Assembly: GCF_029714945.1 (NCBI RefSeq)
Contig: NZ_CP121634.1
Span: 1,819,001 to 1,883,000 of the forward strand
Direction of reading: 5' to 3'
Length of the DNA: 64,000 bases
DNA from: Bradyrhizobium sp. CIAT3101
Lineage (GTDB): Bacteria; Pseudomonadota; Alphaproteobacteria; Rhizobiales; Xanthobacteraceae
The notes beneath the pieces were generated by a model. The model worked only from the letters and a program-made list of their open reading frames with translations, was not told the DNA's origin and ran no database searches. The position numbers and the translations under genes were made by a program. How positions within the stretch are numbered: position 1 is the first letter of the stretch; each line of letters starts with the position of its first letter. Shown piece after piece: positions 1 through 7,640 of the stretch.

Positions 1-1082
1 TGATGCGCGCCGCCGACCAGTTGATCGCGCAAGCCAATGCCAGCCCGGTGTTGCAGAAGGTCTATATCGAGGGCCTGCCCGAGGCCGGCGTGGTCAATCT
101 CGTGATCGACCGCGAGAAGGCCGGCGCCTTCGGCGTCACCTTCGAGGACATCAACAACACGATCTCGACCAATCTCGGCTCGAACTACATCAACGACTTC
201 CCGAATCGCGGCCGCATGCAGCGCGTCGTGGTGCAGGCCGACAGCCGCGACCGCATGAGGACCGAGGACATCCTCAACTACAACGTCAAGAACTCCCACG
301 GCCAGCTGGTGCCGTTCTCCTCCTTCGCGACGGTTGAATGGTCGCGCGGTCCGACGCAGATCGCGGGCTTCAACTACTATCCGGCCGTGCGCATCTCGGG
401 CGAAGCCAGGCCCGGCTTCACCTCGGGCGATGCGATCGCCGAGATGGAGCGGCTCGCCGGACAACTGCCGCGCGGCTTCGGCTACGAATGGACCGGACAG
501 TCGCTCCAGGAAAAGCTGTCGGGCTCGCAGGCCCCGTTCCTGCTCGCCCTCTCCGTGTTCGTGGTGTTCCTGTGTCTGGCCGCGCTCTATGAGAGCTGGA
601 CCATTCCGCTTGCGGTGCTGCTCACCGTGCCACTCGGCATCGTCGGCGCGGTGGTGGCGGCCATGCTGCGCGGTCTGCCTAACGACGTCTATTTCACCGT
701 CGGCCTGATCACGATCATTGGCCTTGCGGCCAAGGACGCCATCCTGATCATCGAGTTCGCCAAGGATCTGCGCAAGGAGGGCAAGCCGCTGGTGGAAGCC
801 ACCATCGAAGCCTGCCGCCTGCGCTTCCGCCCGATCCTGATGACGGGTCTCGCCTTCATCTGCGGCGTGCTGCCGATGGCGATCGCTCACGGTGCCGGCG
901 GCGCCAGCCAGCAGGCGCTGGGCTCCGTCGTGATGGGCGGCATGATCGCGGTGGTGATCCTGGCGCTACTGATGGTGCCGGTGTTCTTCGTCTCGGTGCA
1001 GCGCGTGCTGGCGGGTGACCGGGAGCCGAAGGTCGCGAAGGACGGCGGGGCGTATGGCCCGCCGGCGCCGGTGAAGCCATAG
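1..1082 (+). CDS. RND efflux pump inner-membrane subunit, C-terminal part
   Basis: This is the 3' part of a hydrophobe/amphiphile-efflux (HAE1, AcrB/MexB-like) transporter; the frame is open to the left edge, so the start and the first two thirds are missing. These pumps exchange protons for drugs or other amphiphiles and span the envelope with an adaptor and an outer-membrane channel. The visible part has the second periplasmic porter/docking segment (about the first 170 residues) and then the last membrane helices, near residues 178-196, 200-221, 231-250, 280-296 and 308-332. Residue 244 is the lysine of a GLAAKDA motif in the helix that carries the proton-relay lysine of AcrB. The tail is short and Pro/Lys-rich. 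The next gene is separated by a palindrome, so this is probably the end of its operon. The family is clear; the substrate is unknown. Confidence 0.93.
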   Translation, partial: MRAADQLIAQANASPVLQKVYIEGLPEAGVVNLVIDREKAGAFGVTFEDINNTISTNLGSNYINDFPNRGRMQRVVVQADSRDRMRTEDILNYNVKNSHGQLVPFSSFATVEWSRGPTQIAGFNYYPAVRISGEARPGFTSGDAIAEMERLAGQLPRGFGYEWTGQSLQEKLSGSQAPFLLALSVFVVFLCLAALYESWTIPLAVLLTVPLGIVGAVVAAMLRGLPNDVYFTVGLITIIGLAAKDAILIIEFAKDLRKEGKPLVEATIEACRLRFRPILMTGLAFICGVLPMAIAHGAGGASQQALGSVVMGGMIAVVILALLMVPVFFVSVQRVLAGDREPKVAKDGGAYGPPAPVKP

Positions 1083-1088
1083 GGCACT

Positions 1089-1130
1089 CGTCATTCCGGG
1101 CACGCGCCAAGAGGCGCACCCCGGAATGAC
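1089..1130. repeat. Intergenic palindrome after the RND gene
   Basis: Outer arms GTCATTCCGG (1090-1099) and CCGGAATGAC (1121-1130) are perfect complements. They enclose an inner hairpin GCGCC-AAGA-GGCGC at 1104-1117. It lies just after the stop codon of the pump gene and could act as a processing or termination hairpin, though no T-run follows. It has the look of the abundant interspersed palindromes of bradyrhizobia. Confidence 0.7.
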
Positions 1131-1159
1131 AAGCGGAGCACTTGCCTTCCCAAGTTGGT

Positions 1160-1222
1160 CAATCCAGACTACACCTCTGGATTGAAGGCATGTGTAGTCG
1201 CACTGCGCCGCGACTGCACACG
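1160..1222 (+). promoter_or_regulatory. Structured leader with three overlapping hairpins
   Basis: Three stems can be drawn that share bases. H1 is CAATCCAGA (1160-1168) with TCTGGATTG (1176-1184), 9 bp. H2 is ACTACAC (1168-1174) with GTGTAGT (1192-1198), 7 bp. H3 is GTGT plus AGTCGC (1192-1201) with GCGACT and ACAC (1210-1221), 10 bp with a 2-nt bulge. H2 clashes with both H1 and H3. The block ends about 20 bp before the ATPase start, so it may be an attenuator-like leader or an operator. The pairing is seen directly; a regulatory role is inference. Confidence 0.45.
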
Positions 1223-1244
1223 GCCTGCCGATTGAGAGCATGTG

Positions 1245-2372
1245 ATGCGTCCGACCGACATTGCGATCTCGAACTATCGCTCCATCCGCCGGCTCTCCCT
1301 ACCAATTCACCCCCTGTCCGTGTTTGTGGGCGAGAACGGCGTCGGCAAATCCAACCTCTACAAGTCCTTGTCGCTGTTGCGCGACGCGGCAACCGGGCGG
1401 ATCACGCGGACGATCGCCGACGAAGGCGGATTGAATTCGGTCTGCTGGTCCGGCGTTCGCAAACGCGGCGAAGATGGGCGACTGCGGTTGTCGGCCAAAT
1501 TCGACCGTCTCAAATATTCGATCGAGATCGGATTTCCCGGTCCCCTCGAGGCGGCGTTTTCCGGCGAGCCGATGATCAAGGCCGAGAGTATCGAGGCGGA
1601 GCAGGGCAAGCGAACGGTTTTGCTGATGGAGCGGAAGAATTCGCTTGTCAGCGTCCGCAGCGACAGCGGCGCATGGAGCAGCCACAAGGACGCGGTGCTG
1701 CCGTCCGAGACGGCGCTTGCCGGCTTTGCAGATGGCAAGGAATGCCCGGAAATCGATCTGATCAGAAACGCCATGCTGGGCTGGCGCTTCTATCACGACT
1801 TTCGCACCGATCCGGCGTCGCCGATACGAAAGCCGTGTCTGGCGATCACGACGCCGTCGCTCAGTGCCGATGGGACCGATTTGGCCGCGGCGCTGGCGAC
1901 GCTCTATACAATCAGGGAAGACGCCGTCGACCTGCAGGACGCAATCGAGGATGCATTTCCAGGCGCTGAGCTCCGTGCATGGGAGCAAAATGGCTTGTGT
2001 GATTTTGACCTGCAACTGACGGATATGCCGCGGCCGTTCAGCGCGCACGAACTATCCGACGGGACGCTGAAATACATTTGCCTGCTTGCGGTGTTCATGG
2101 GCTATCGGCTTCCGCCGTTCATCGCGCTGAACGAACCCGAGACCAGCCTGCATCCGTCACTGCTGGCGCCATTGGCCCGGCTGATCGTCAAGGCATCGAG
2201 CCGCGCCGACATCTGGATCGTCACCCATTCGGAGCAGTTGATGGATGCGTTGCGAAACGAGAGTTCGGTCCCGCTTCGCCGGGTGATCAAGTCGAAGGGC
2301 GCCACGACGATCGAAGGCCTGACCCTCGGCGGCGAGTATCGCGACGAGGAGCCTGATGATGACGACTCTTAG
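1245..2372 (+). CDS. RecF/OLD-like AAA ATPase
   Basis: This is a predicted SMC/RecF-like ATPase of the AAA_21 type, about 375 residues, with no nuclease domain fused. The Walker A motif GENGVGKS is near residue 30. The C-terminal half has an ABC-like signature LSDGTLKY (near 271), a Walker B segment ending NEPETSLHP (near 297-305) and a switch histidine in THSEQ (near 329). The ATG at 1245 directly follows a GTG at 1242, and either could start the protein. It stands alone: no TOPRIM nuclease, UvrD-like helicase or toxin gene is beside it. Its sequence looks less GC-rich than the flanking core genes, which suggests transfer. Relatives act in DNA repair, phage defence or are unknown; no specific role can be assigned. 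Confidence 0.8.
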   Translation: MRPTDIAISNYRSIRRLSLPIHPLSVFVGENGVGKSNLYKSLSLLRDAATGRITRTIADEGGLNSVCWSGVRKRGEDGRLRLSAKFDRLKYSIEIGFPGPLEAAFSGEPMIKAESIEAEQGKRTVLLMERKNSLVSVRSDSGAWSSHKDAVLPSETALAGFADGKECPEIDLIRNAMLGWRFYHDFRTDPASPIRKPCLAITTPSLSADGTDLAAALATLYTIREDAVDLQDAIEDAFPGAELRAWEQNGLCDFDLQLTDMPRPFSAHELSDGTLKYICLLAVFMGYRLPPFIALNEPETSLHPSLLAPLARLIVKASSRADIWIVTHSEQLMDALRNESSVPLRRVIKSKGATTIEGLTLGGEYRDEEPDDDDS

Positions 2373-2537
2373 GCCGTGTACTCATAAGCCGCTGGCGATG
2401 TCCGCTTTGCGCCGATAGCGACCACCTTTGTGCAGCCACAGCAAATGACGCGATGGGTCACAACCGGACCTGCTGACATTCAGCGGCGGGAAGGCTAGGT
2501 TACTCATATTGAGCCAGATATCGGTTGAGGGTCGTCG

Positions 2538-2993
2538 ATGGCCATCTTGTATTTCGAAGAGGCTGAGGTTGGCAAATTACGTACGGCCGGCCCGTATCTT
2601 GTCTCGAAGGAAGAAATCATCGAATTTGCCAGAAAGTACGACCCGCAGCCTTTCCACATCGATGAAGAAGCTGCCGCACGCTCGGTTTTTGCGGGCTTAA
2701 CAGCCTCGGGTGCTCACACATTCGCGATAGTTATTTCGTTGCTGCCCAGAGCACAGCCTTATTCGCTTCGTATCCTTGCCGGCCTCGGCTGGGATGAACT
2801 CAGACTGCCGATCCCGGTCCGCCCGGCAGACGAGCTTTATCTTGACGTGGCCATTCTAGAGAAGCGCGAGTCGAAGTCGAATTCTGACAGGGGTATCGTC
2901 CGCAACCAAATTCAACTCCGCAATCAAAAGCGCGAAATAGTGTTGCAATGCGTCAACACCGTCCTCGTCGCGCGTCGGCCTGCAGAACCCTGA
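2538..2993 (+). CDS. MaoC-like hot-dog hydratase
   Basis: This is a 151-residue single hot-dog protein of the MaoC / (R)-specific enoyl-CoA hydratase group, which adds water to trans-2-enoyl thioesters. The hydratase-2 motif is visible as YDPQPFHID, with the usual catalytic pair at Asp34 and His40, followed by a small-residue segment (FAGLTASGAH) typical of the family. Length matches a stand-alone MaoC domain. It has no metabolic partner nearby; the upstream ATPase ends 165 bp before it and that gap holds nothing recognised. Base composition is lower in GC than the core genes around it. The acyl substrate cannot be read from the sequence. Confidence 0.8.
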   Translation: MAILYFEEAEVGKLRTAGPYLVSKEEIIEFARKYDPQPFHIDEEAAARSVFAGLTASGAHTFAIVISLLPRAQPYSLRILAGLGWDELRLPIPVRPADELYLDVAILEKRESKSNSDRGIVRNQIQLRNQKREIVLQCVNTVLVARRPAEP

Positions 2994-3258
2994 TACGTTG
3001 CTAGCTGTGAGTTCGGCGCGCCGACGTTTGGTTCGTGCTGTTTGAGACAGCAAGACGGGAGCTGCAATGTCTGTCGTGGGTCATTTTCGACGGTGTTAGC
3101 GGGGATCGTCGGCAGGTTGATGTGCCCGTGAGCGCCGGGGAGGCCCACGACGCTCGACTTGCGCAAATTCTTACGAAAGCTTCACGTTCTCCGACGGAAC
3201 CGACTGCCGGCAAATCTGTTTGCCCGCGGGGTTAGGGTTCCACGGAGAAATCGTCCCA
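2994..3258. other. Intergenic, no recognised gene
   Basis: This stretch of 265 bases before the small secreted protein gene has no convincing reading frame, RNA fold or repeat that I can name. A GGAGAA ribosome-binding site for the next gene lies at its right end. Confidence 0.5.
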
Positions 3259-3510
3259 ATGTTGAAGAAGATTCTTTCCGCTGCCGCTGTCGGCACCGGC
3301 GTGCTGATGATGTCCACCTTCACCGCATCGGCCGCGATCGTGTGTCAGGGCCACACCTGCTGGCACACGCATGAGGCCTACGAGTTTCCGCACGAGGCGG
3401 GCGTCGTCGTTCACGAAGACAATTGGCGCTGGGGACCGCGCGAAAAGTTTGCTTTCCGCGAGCACGAGGGCCGGGGCTATTGGCACGGCCGCAAGTGGGT
3501 GGCGTGGTAA
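3259..3510 (+). CDS. Small secreted His/Trp-rich protein
   Basis: This 83-residue protein has an N-terminal signal peptide (residues 1 to about 26, Lys-Lys start, hydrophobic core, cleavage after ASA). The mature part is only about 57 residues and is rich in His, Trp, Glu and Arg, with two cysteines close together (CQGHTC). The ATG at 3259 is preferred over an upstream in-frame TTG at 3220 because it has a GGAGAA site in front and begins the signal peptide. The His and Cys content would suit binding of a metal in the periplasm, but this is only inference. It is a single gene followed by a hairpin. I do not recognise a named family. Confidence 0.72.
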   Translation: MLKKILSAAAVGTGVLMMSTFTASAAIVCQGHTCWHTHEAYEFPHEAGVVVHEDNWRWGPREKFAFREHEGRGYWHGRKWVAW

Positions 3511-3529
3511 GCCGCACGACATGAGACCG

Positions 3530-3556
3530 GAGGCCGCGATGTGCGGCCTCTATTCT
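3530..3556 (+). terminator. Probable terminator of the small secreted protein gene
   Basis: A perfect 8-bp stem, GAGGCCGC (3530-3537) with GCGGCCTC (3543-3550), has a 5-nt loop and is followed by a pyrimidine-rich TATTCTCT. It begins 20 bp after the stop codon. The T-run is weak, so termination may be partial. Confidence 0.5.
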
Positions 3557-3601
3557 CTCGGTCTTACGGGTGCGCGCAAACGACGTGACGAAAGAGTCCG
3601 T

Positions 3602-4387
3602 CTACTTCCGCAAAATCTTCACCAACTCGCCGTGAACGAACTCGTTTCCGCACACGACGTCGCCCGTCACCAGGGCGTCGCCCGGCGTGCTGATGTCGCT
3701 CACGGTGCCACCGGCTTCGCGCACCATCAGCATGCCGGCGGCGATGTCCCAGGATTGCAGGTTGCGCTCCCAATAGCCGTCGAGGCGGCCGGCGGCGACG
3801 AAGGCGAGGTCGAGCGAGGCGGCGCCGAAGCGGCGCAGGCCGGCGACGCGGTCCTGGATCGCGGTCATCTCGCGGCGGAATTCCTCGTGGTCGCCGCGGC
3901 CGATATGGGGCAGGCCGCAGGCCACCACGCATTCGTTGAGCTGGCGGCGGCCGGCCACGCGCAGGCGCTGGTCGTTGAGGAAGACGCCCTTGCCGCGCTC
4001 GGCGATGTAGAGCTCGTCATTGGCGGGATTGTAGATCACGCCGGCAATGATGGTGCCCTCGCGCACAAGACCGATCGAGATCGCGAATTGCGGGATGCCG
4101 TGCAGGAAGTTGGTGGTGCCGTCGAGCGGATCGACGATCCAGGTGTGGCTCTTGTCGGAGCCTTCCCGCGTGCCGCCTTCCTCGCCGATGAAGCCGTAGC
4201 CGGGCCGGGCCTTCGAGAGGTCCTGGTAGAGGATCTCCTCGGCGCGCTTGTCGGCAAGCGTGACGAAGTTGGCAGGCCCCTTCAGCGAGACCTGGAGATG
4301 CTCGATCTCGCCGAGATCGCGCTTGAGGCTGCGGCCGGCGCGGCGCGCGGCTTTGACCATGACGTTGATAGTGGCGGAATACAGCAT
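3602..4387 (-). CDS. suhB: Inositol monophosphatase family protein
   Basis: This 261-residue protein belongs to the Mg-dependent inositol monophosphatase/SuhB family, which removes phosphate from inositol phosphates or related sugar phosphates. Metal ligands are visible in GEEGG (Glu69-Glu70), in the family motif DPLDGTTNF (residues 86-94) and in WDIAAG (213-218). Length is normal. The start MLYSATINVM is usual for alphaproteobacterial members. It is transcribed leftward, 107 bp after the Sel1-repeat gene, and its end converges on the small secreted protein gene. SuhB homologues can also act in transcription antitermination; the sequence does not say which role applies. Confidence 0.92.
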   Translation of the reverse strand: MLYSATINVMVKAARRAGRSLKRDLGEIEHLQVSLKGPANFVTLADKRAEEILYQDLSKARPGYGFIGEEGGTREGSDKSHTWIVDPLDGTTNFLHGIPQFAISIGLVREGTIIAGVIYNPANDELYIAERGKGVFLNDQRLRVAGRRQLNECVVACGLPHIGRGDHEEFRREMTAIQDRVAGLRRFGAASLDLAFVAAGRLDGYWERNLQSWDIAAGMLMVREAGGTVSDISTPGDALVTGDVVCGNEFVHGELVKILRK

Positions 4388-4472
4388 GAGCTCTGGTCTT
4401 GATCGGGGGAGGAGACGCGGAATGGCGCCATTTGAGGGGATTGGGTGCCCCGCGAGGGACCAAACGTCAAGC

Positions 4473-4489
4473 CTTCAGGGCACCTGAAG
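4473..4489 (-). terminator. Short hairpin after the Sel1-repeat gene
   Basis: A perfect 7-bp stem CTTCAGG / CCTGAAG with a 3-nt loop sits 5 bases beyond the stop codon on the minus strand. No clear T-run follows, so it may only be a processing or pause hairpin. Confidence 0.3.
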
Positions 4490-4494
4490 TCAGG

Positions 4495-5598
4495 TCATTT
4501 GTTCCCGAGCCATTTCTTGGCGCCGGCCTCCGCCTTGGCGCGATCGTCCGCGGGCAGATCGGACAGCTGCTTGTCGAGCTCCGGATCGCCCTTGCCGCCG
4601 GTTTTGGCCACCAGATGCCATTTGAAGCCCTCGACCTTGTCCACGGATGTGCCCATGCCGTTGATCAGGACCCAGGCGAGGCGGTTCTGCGCGATCGCGC
4701 TGCCCTGGCGGGACGCCTTGCGCAGCAAGGCCACGGCCGCCGGCTGGTTCTTCGGCGTGCCGGTGCCGTTGAACATGGCGATGGCATACTCGACCTCCGC
4801 ATCGACATTGTCGGCCAGCGAGGCCGCCTGCAGCAGCCGCACCGACCGTTCGGGGTCCTTCGGCACGCCGGTGCCTTCCTTGTAGAAGGTCGCGAGTGCG
4901 TATTGCGCCTCGGGCAGCCCGGCATCGGCCGCCTGGCGCAGCAGCTCGGCGGAGCGCTTGACGTCCTGCGGCAGGGTCTGGCCGTCCAGATACAGCAGAG
5001 CGAGGTTGTAGGCTGCCTTGGGCTCGCCGAGCTTGGCGGCTGAGGCCATCAGCTTGACCGCCTCGCCCTTGTCGACGGGGCCGCCACGGCCGGCCATGCG
5101 CAGCATGGCGAGCGCGAACATCGCCTCGCGATCGCCGGCATCGGCAGCGCGCTTGTACCATTCGACCGCCTTGGCGTAGTCGCGCCTGATGCCCATGGCG
5201 TTGGAGTAGAGCTCGCCCAGCATGGTCATGGCCTTGACGTCGCCGGTCTTGGCGCGCGCGCTGGCGAGGTCGAAGGCGGTCTTGTACTGGCCGCGCTGAT
5301 AGGCGCCGAACACCAGGTCGACGTTGGAATTGTCCGTTGCCGGCGCCGGGATCACGGTTGCCGGCAGCGTCGGGCTCGGCGAGGCCGACGGCTTCGGCGC
5401 CGGGGCAGCCTCCTTCTTCTTGATCGTGTGCGGCGCGACCTTGGGCTTTTCCTTCGCCGGCTCCTTTGCCGCTTCCTTTGGCTTCTGCTTTTCGGCCGCA
5501 GGGCTCGGGATCGTGGCCGGGGGCGTGATCTGGAGCTGCGCGGCCGCAGGCGCCGCCAACAGCAGCGTGGCCAGAAGGGTGATGCGCGGGAGCGTCAT
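4495..5598 (-). CDS. Periplasmic Sel1/TPR-repeat protein
   Basis: This 367-residue protein begins with a signal peptide (MTLPRITLLATLLLAAPAAA, cleavage after AAA). A Pro/Lys/Ala/Glu-rich linker of about 90 residues follows. The rest is about six Sel1-like repeats of the AMxxLGxLYxxGxGxxxDxxxAxxWYxxAAxxG type, from about residue 130 to 350. Such repeats form alpha-alpha superhelices that hold protein partners. The frame stays open upstream, but the ATG at 5598 is chosen because it opens the signal peptide and lies 8 bp after the stop of the ThiE-like gene, as expected in an operon. Relatives take part in envelope or exopolysaccharide functions; no partner can be named here. Confidence 0.85.
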   Translation of the reverse strand: MTLPRITLLATLLLAAPAAAQLQITPPATIPSPAAEKQKPKEAAKEPAKEKPKVAPHTIKKKEAAPAPKPSASPSPTLPATVIPAPATDNSNVDLVFGAYQRGQYKTAFDLASARAKTGDVKAMTMLGELYSNAMGIRRDYAKAVEWYKRAADAGDREAMFALAMLRMAGRGGPVDKGEAVKLMASAAKLGEPKAAYNLALLYLDGQTLPQDVKRSAELLRQAADAGLPEAQYALATFYKEGTGVPKDPERSVRLLQAASLADNVDAEVEYAIAMFNGTGTPKNQPAAVALLRKASRQGSAIAQNRLAWVLINGMGTSVDKVEGFKWHLVAKTGGKGDPELDKQLSDLPADDRAKAEAGAKKWLGNK

Positions 5599-5606
5599 GG
5601 CGGGCG

Positions 5607-6275
5607 CTAGCCCTCGCCCACGACAACGGCCGCGAAGGCCTTCTTGATCGCGGCGTCGGCCTCGATCAGCGCGGCCTTCGGCCCGCGCGAATCCGCCCAG
5701 ACGAGATCGCCGACCAGCACGAAATCGGCGCCGCTGGCGGCGAAATCGTGGGCCTCCTCGAACGTAACAGCGAAGCCGACGCAGGGCGGCTCGAACAGCT
5801 CGGCCCACCAGTCGAGCCGTTCGGCAATGGCTTGCGCCGACGGTCGCTGCCCGTTCGCATCGGGCTCGCCGAACAGCAGATAGTCCGCGCCCATCTCGCC
5901 CGCGTCCATCGAATGGTGCCGCGTCGTCAGCCCGCCGACGCCGGCGATGCGATCGGGCTTGAGCGACGGCATCGCCTCTTTCAGTGCGGCGATGCCCGGC
6001 AGGTGTGCGCCATCGGCGCCGCCACGCGCGACGAGCTCAGGATGGCCGTCGACGAGCAGCGCCGCGCCCGCGTTCTGCACGATCGGCGCCAAGGCCTTGA
6101 TCCGCGAGATCATGGTGCGCTGGTCGGTCTCCTTCAGCCGCACCAGCACGGCTGCGACATCGACTGCTGCGAGCAGCGCCGGCAATTCGGCGATGAGCGA
6201 GGCGGGATCATCGACAACGGGCGTCGCGAGATAAAGGCGCGGCGCCGGGCGCGGCGGAGGCGATTTGTTCGACAA
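5607..6275 (-). CDS. Thiamine-phosphate synthase family protein
   Basis: This 222-residue TIM-barrel protein is of the ThiE/TenI group. True ThiE joins hydroxymethylpyrimidine diphosphate with the thiazole phosphate to make thiamine phosphate. Matching segments are the LLVDGHPELVARGGADGAHLPG stretch (nucleotide/pyrophosphate-binding region; DGAHLP resembles the DGVHLG of ThiE) and the late GADFVLVGDLVW strand. No other thi gene is beside it, and several ThiE hallmark residues look altered, so it may be a paralogue with another role. It sits 3 bp downstream of the class I aldolase and 8 bp upstream of the Sel1 gene, so the three are probably cotranscribed. Confidence 0.75.
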   Translation of the reverse strand: MSNKSPPPRPAPRLYLATPVVDDPASLIAELPALLAAVDVAAVLVRLKETDQRTMISRIKALAPIVQNAGAALLVDGHPELVARGGADGAHLPGIAALKEAMPSLKPDRIAGVGGLTTRHHSMDAGEMGADYLLFGEPDANGQRPSAQAIAERLDWWAELFEPPCVGFAVTFEEAHDFAASGADFVLVGDLVWADSRGPKAALIEADAAIKKAFAAVVVGEG

Positions 6276-6278
6276 GAT

Positions 6279-7304
6279 CTAGGCTGCCTTCTTTTCCAGG
6301 CTGCTTTGCCATTCGCCCTTGGAGGCGAGGCCATTCATGCGGGCGCGATGACTGAATGCGTTCTGTCCGGCCGCGACATTCTCAGGCCTACCCGACCAAG
6401 CCTTCTGCGGCGCCGCCTGCAGCGCGCGGCCGTAGGAGAAGGTCAGGCCCCACGGCAGCGGTCCGAGCTTGTGCATGGCGTTGAGATGCGCGGTCGCCTC
6501 TTCGTCCGACTGGCCGCCGGAGAGGAAGGCGATGCCGGGCACCGCCGCCGGCACGCACGCCTTCAGCAGCCGGATCGTCTTCTCCGCGACCTCCTCCACG
6601 GAGGCCTGCTTTGCGCTTTTCTTGCCTGAGATCGCCATGTTCGGCTTCAGCACCATGCCTTCGAGCGCCACGCGCTGCACGCGCAATTCCTGGAACGTCT
6701 TGTTGAGCACGCGGGTCGTGACCTCATAGCAGCGATCGATGTCGTGATCGCCGTCCATCAGCACCTCCGGCTCGACGATCGGCACGATCTGCGCGGCCTG
6801 GCACAGTGCGGCATAGCGCGCCAGCGCATGGGCATTGACGCTGATCGCGGTCATTGAGGGAATGCCGCTGCCGATGTCGATCACCGCGCGCCATTTGGCG
6901 AAGCGCGCGCCGCGCTCGTAATACTTCTTCAGCCGCTCGGCGAGCTTGTCGAGCCCGACGGTGACAAGCTCGCCCGGGCACATCGGCAGGGCCTGCGTGC
7001 CTTCGTCGACCTTGATGCCGGGAATGGCGCCGCTCTGTTCGATCAGCTTCACCAGCGGCGTGCCGTCCTTGGCGTCCTGCCAGATCGTCTCGTCATAGAG
7101 GATCACGCCCGAGATGTACTGGCTCATGGCCTCCTTCGACCGAAACAGCATCTCGCGATAGTCGCGGCGGTTGCCTTCCGTCGATTCCACGCCGATCGCG
7201 TCGAACCGCTTCTTGATGGTGCCGGAGGATTCGTCGGCGGCAAGGATGCCCTTGCCCGGCGCGACCATGGCGGTCGCAATTCTGTTGAGCTCAGTCAGAT
7301 TCAT
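6279..7304 (-). CDS. fbaB: Fructose-bisphosphate aldolase, class I
   Basis: This 341-residue enzyme is a class I (Schiff-base, metal-free) aldolase that splits fructose 1,6-bisphosphate into dihydroxyacetone phosphate and glyceraldehyde 3-phosphate. Family segments seen are GKGILAADESSGTIKKRF near the N-terminus, the LKPNMAISG stretch with the Schiff-base-region lysine, and FLSGGQSDEEATAHLNAM near the C-terminus. The ATG at 7304 is preferred over an earlier in-frame start because GGAGG precedes it and it matches the family start (MNLTELNRIATAMV). It lies downstream of the class II aldolase gene on the same strand but is separated from it by 336 bp holding palindromes, so it may have its own promoter. 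Confidence 0.95.
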   Translation of the reverse strand: MNLTELNRIATAMVAPGKGILAADESSGTIKKRFDAIGVESTEGNRRDYREMLFRSKEAMSQYISGVILYDETIWQDAKDGTPLVKLIEQSGAIPGIKVDEGTQALPMCPGELVTVGLDKLAERLKKYYERGARFAKWRAVIDIGSGIPSMTAISVNAHALARYAALCQAAQIVPIVEPEVLMDGDHDIDRCYEVTTRVLNKTFQELRVQRVALEGMVLKPNMAISGKKSAKQASVEEVAEKTIRLLKACVPAAVPGIAFLSGGQSDEEATAHLNAMHKLGPLPWGLTFSYGRALQAAPQKAWSGRPENVAAGQNAFSHRARMNGLASKGEWQSSLEKKAA

Positions 7305-7438
7305 CGAGAGGTCCTCCCAAAACGATTCTGCCCTTGCCTGTGAAAATAGACGGTTCTCGGGCAATTGCCGAGTTAACGTTGGTCGCAGGGTAAAGGGGGG
7401 AGGTCGTCGGGTAAATGGCTGGCCCGGCTGGGCGCCCT

Positions 7439-7602
7439 TTCACCTCGCCCCGCTTGCGGGGAGAGGTCGGATCGCCCCCGGCGATGCGACGCATCGTCCG
7501 GTGCGATCCGGGTGAGGGGGTACAGGTCTAGCGATAGAGCACAACGCGCGAAGGGAGCCCCTCACCCCGCCCTCTCCCCGCGAGGAGCGGGGCGAGGGAG
7601 AC
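7439..7602. repeat. Cluster of palindromic intergenic repeats
   Basis: The 336-bp gap between the two aldolase genes holds two copies, in opposite senses, of a CTCGCCCCGCTTGCGGGG-like palindrome (near 7444-7466 and 7570-7600), plus GATCC-centred arms at 7469-7510. It has the form of interspersed palindromes common in Rhizobiales. I see no gene in the gap. Confidence 0.65.
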
Positions 7603-7640
7603 GATAGAGCGTACCGGCCTTACGCCACCCACGCGATCGC

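Noticed and set aside
1142..1969. A 275-codon frame overlapping the ATPase gene.
   Set aside because: It is Arg-rich without family motifs and lies in another frame of a gene with clear Walker motifs.
3371..4402. A 343-codon plus-strand frame over the inositol monophosphatase gene.
   Set aside because: It is the Ala/Val-rich antisense shadow typical of GC-rich genes; the minus-strand protein has all catalytic motifs.
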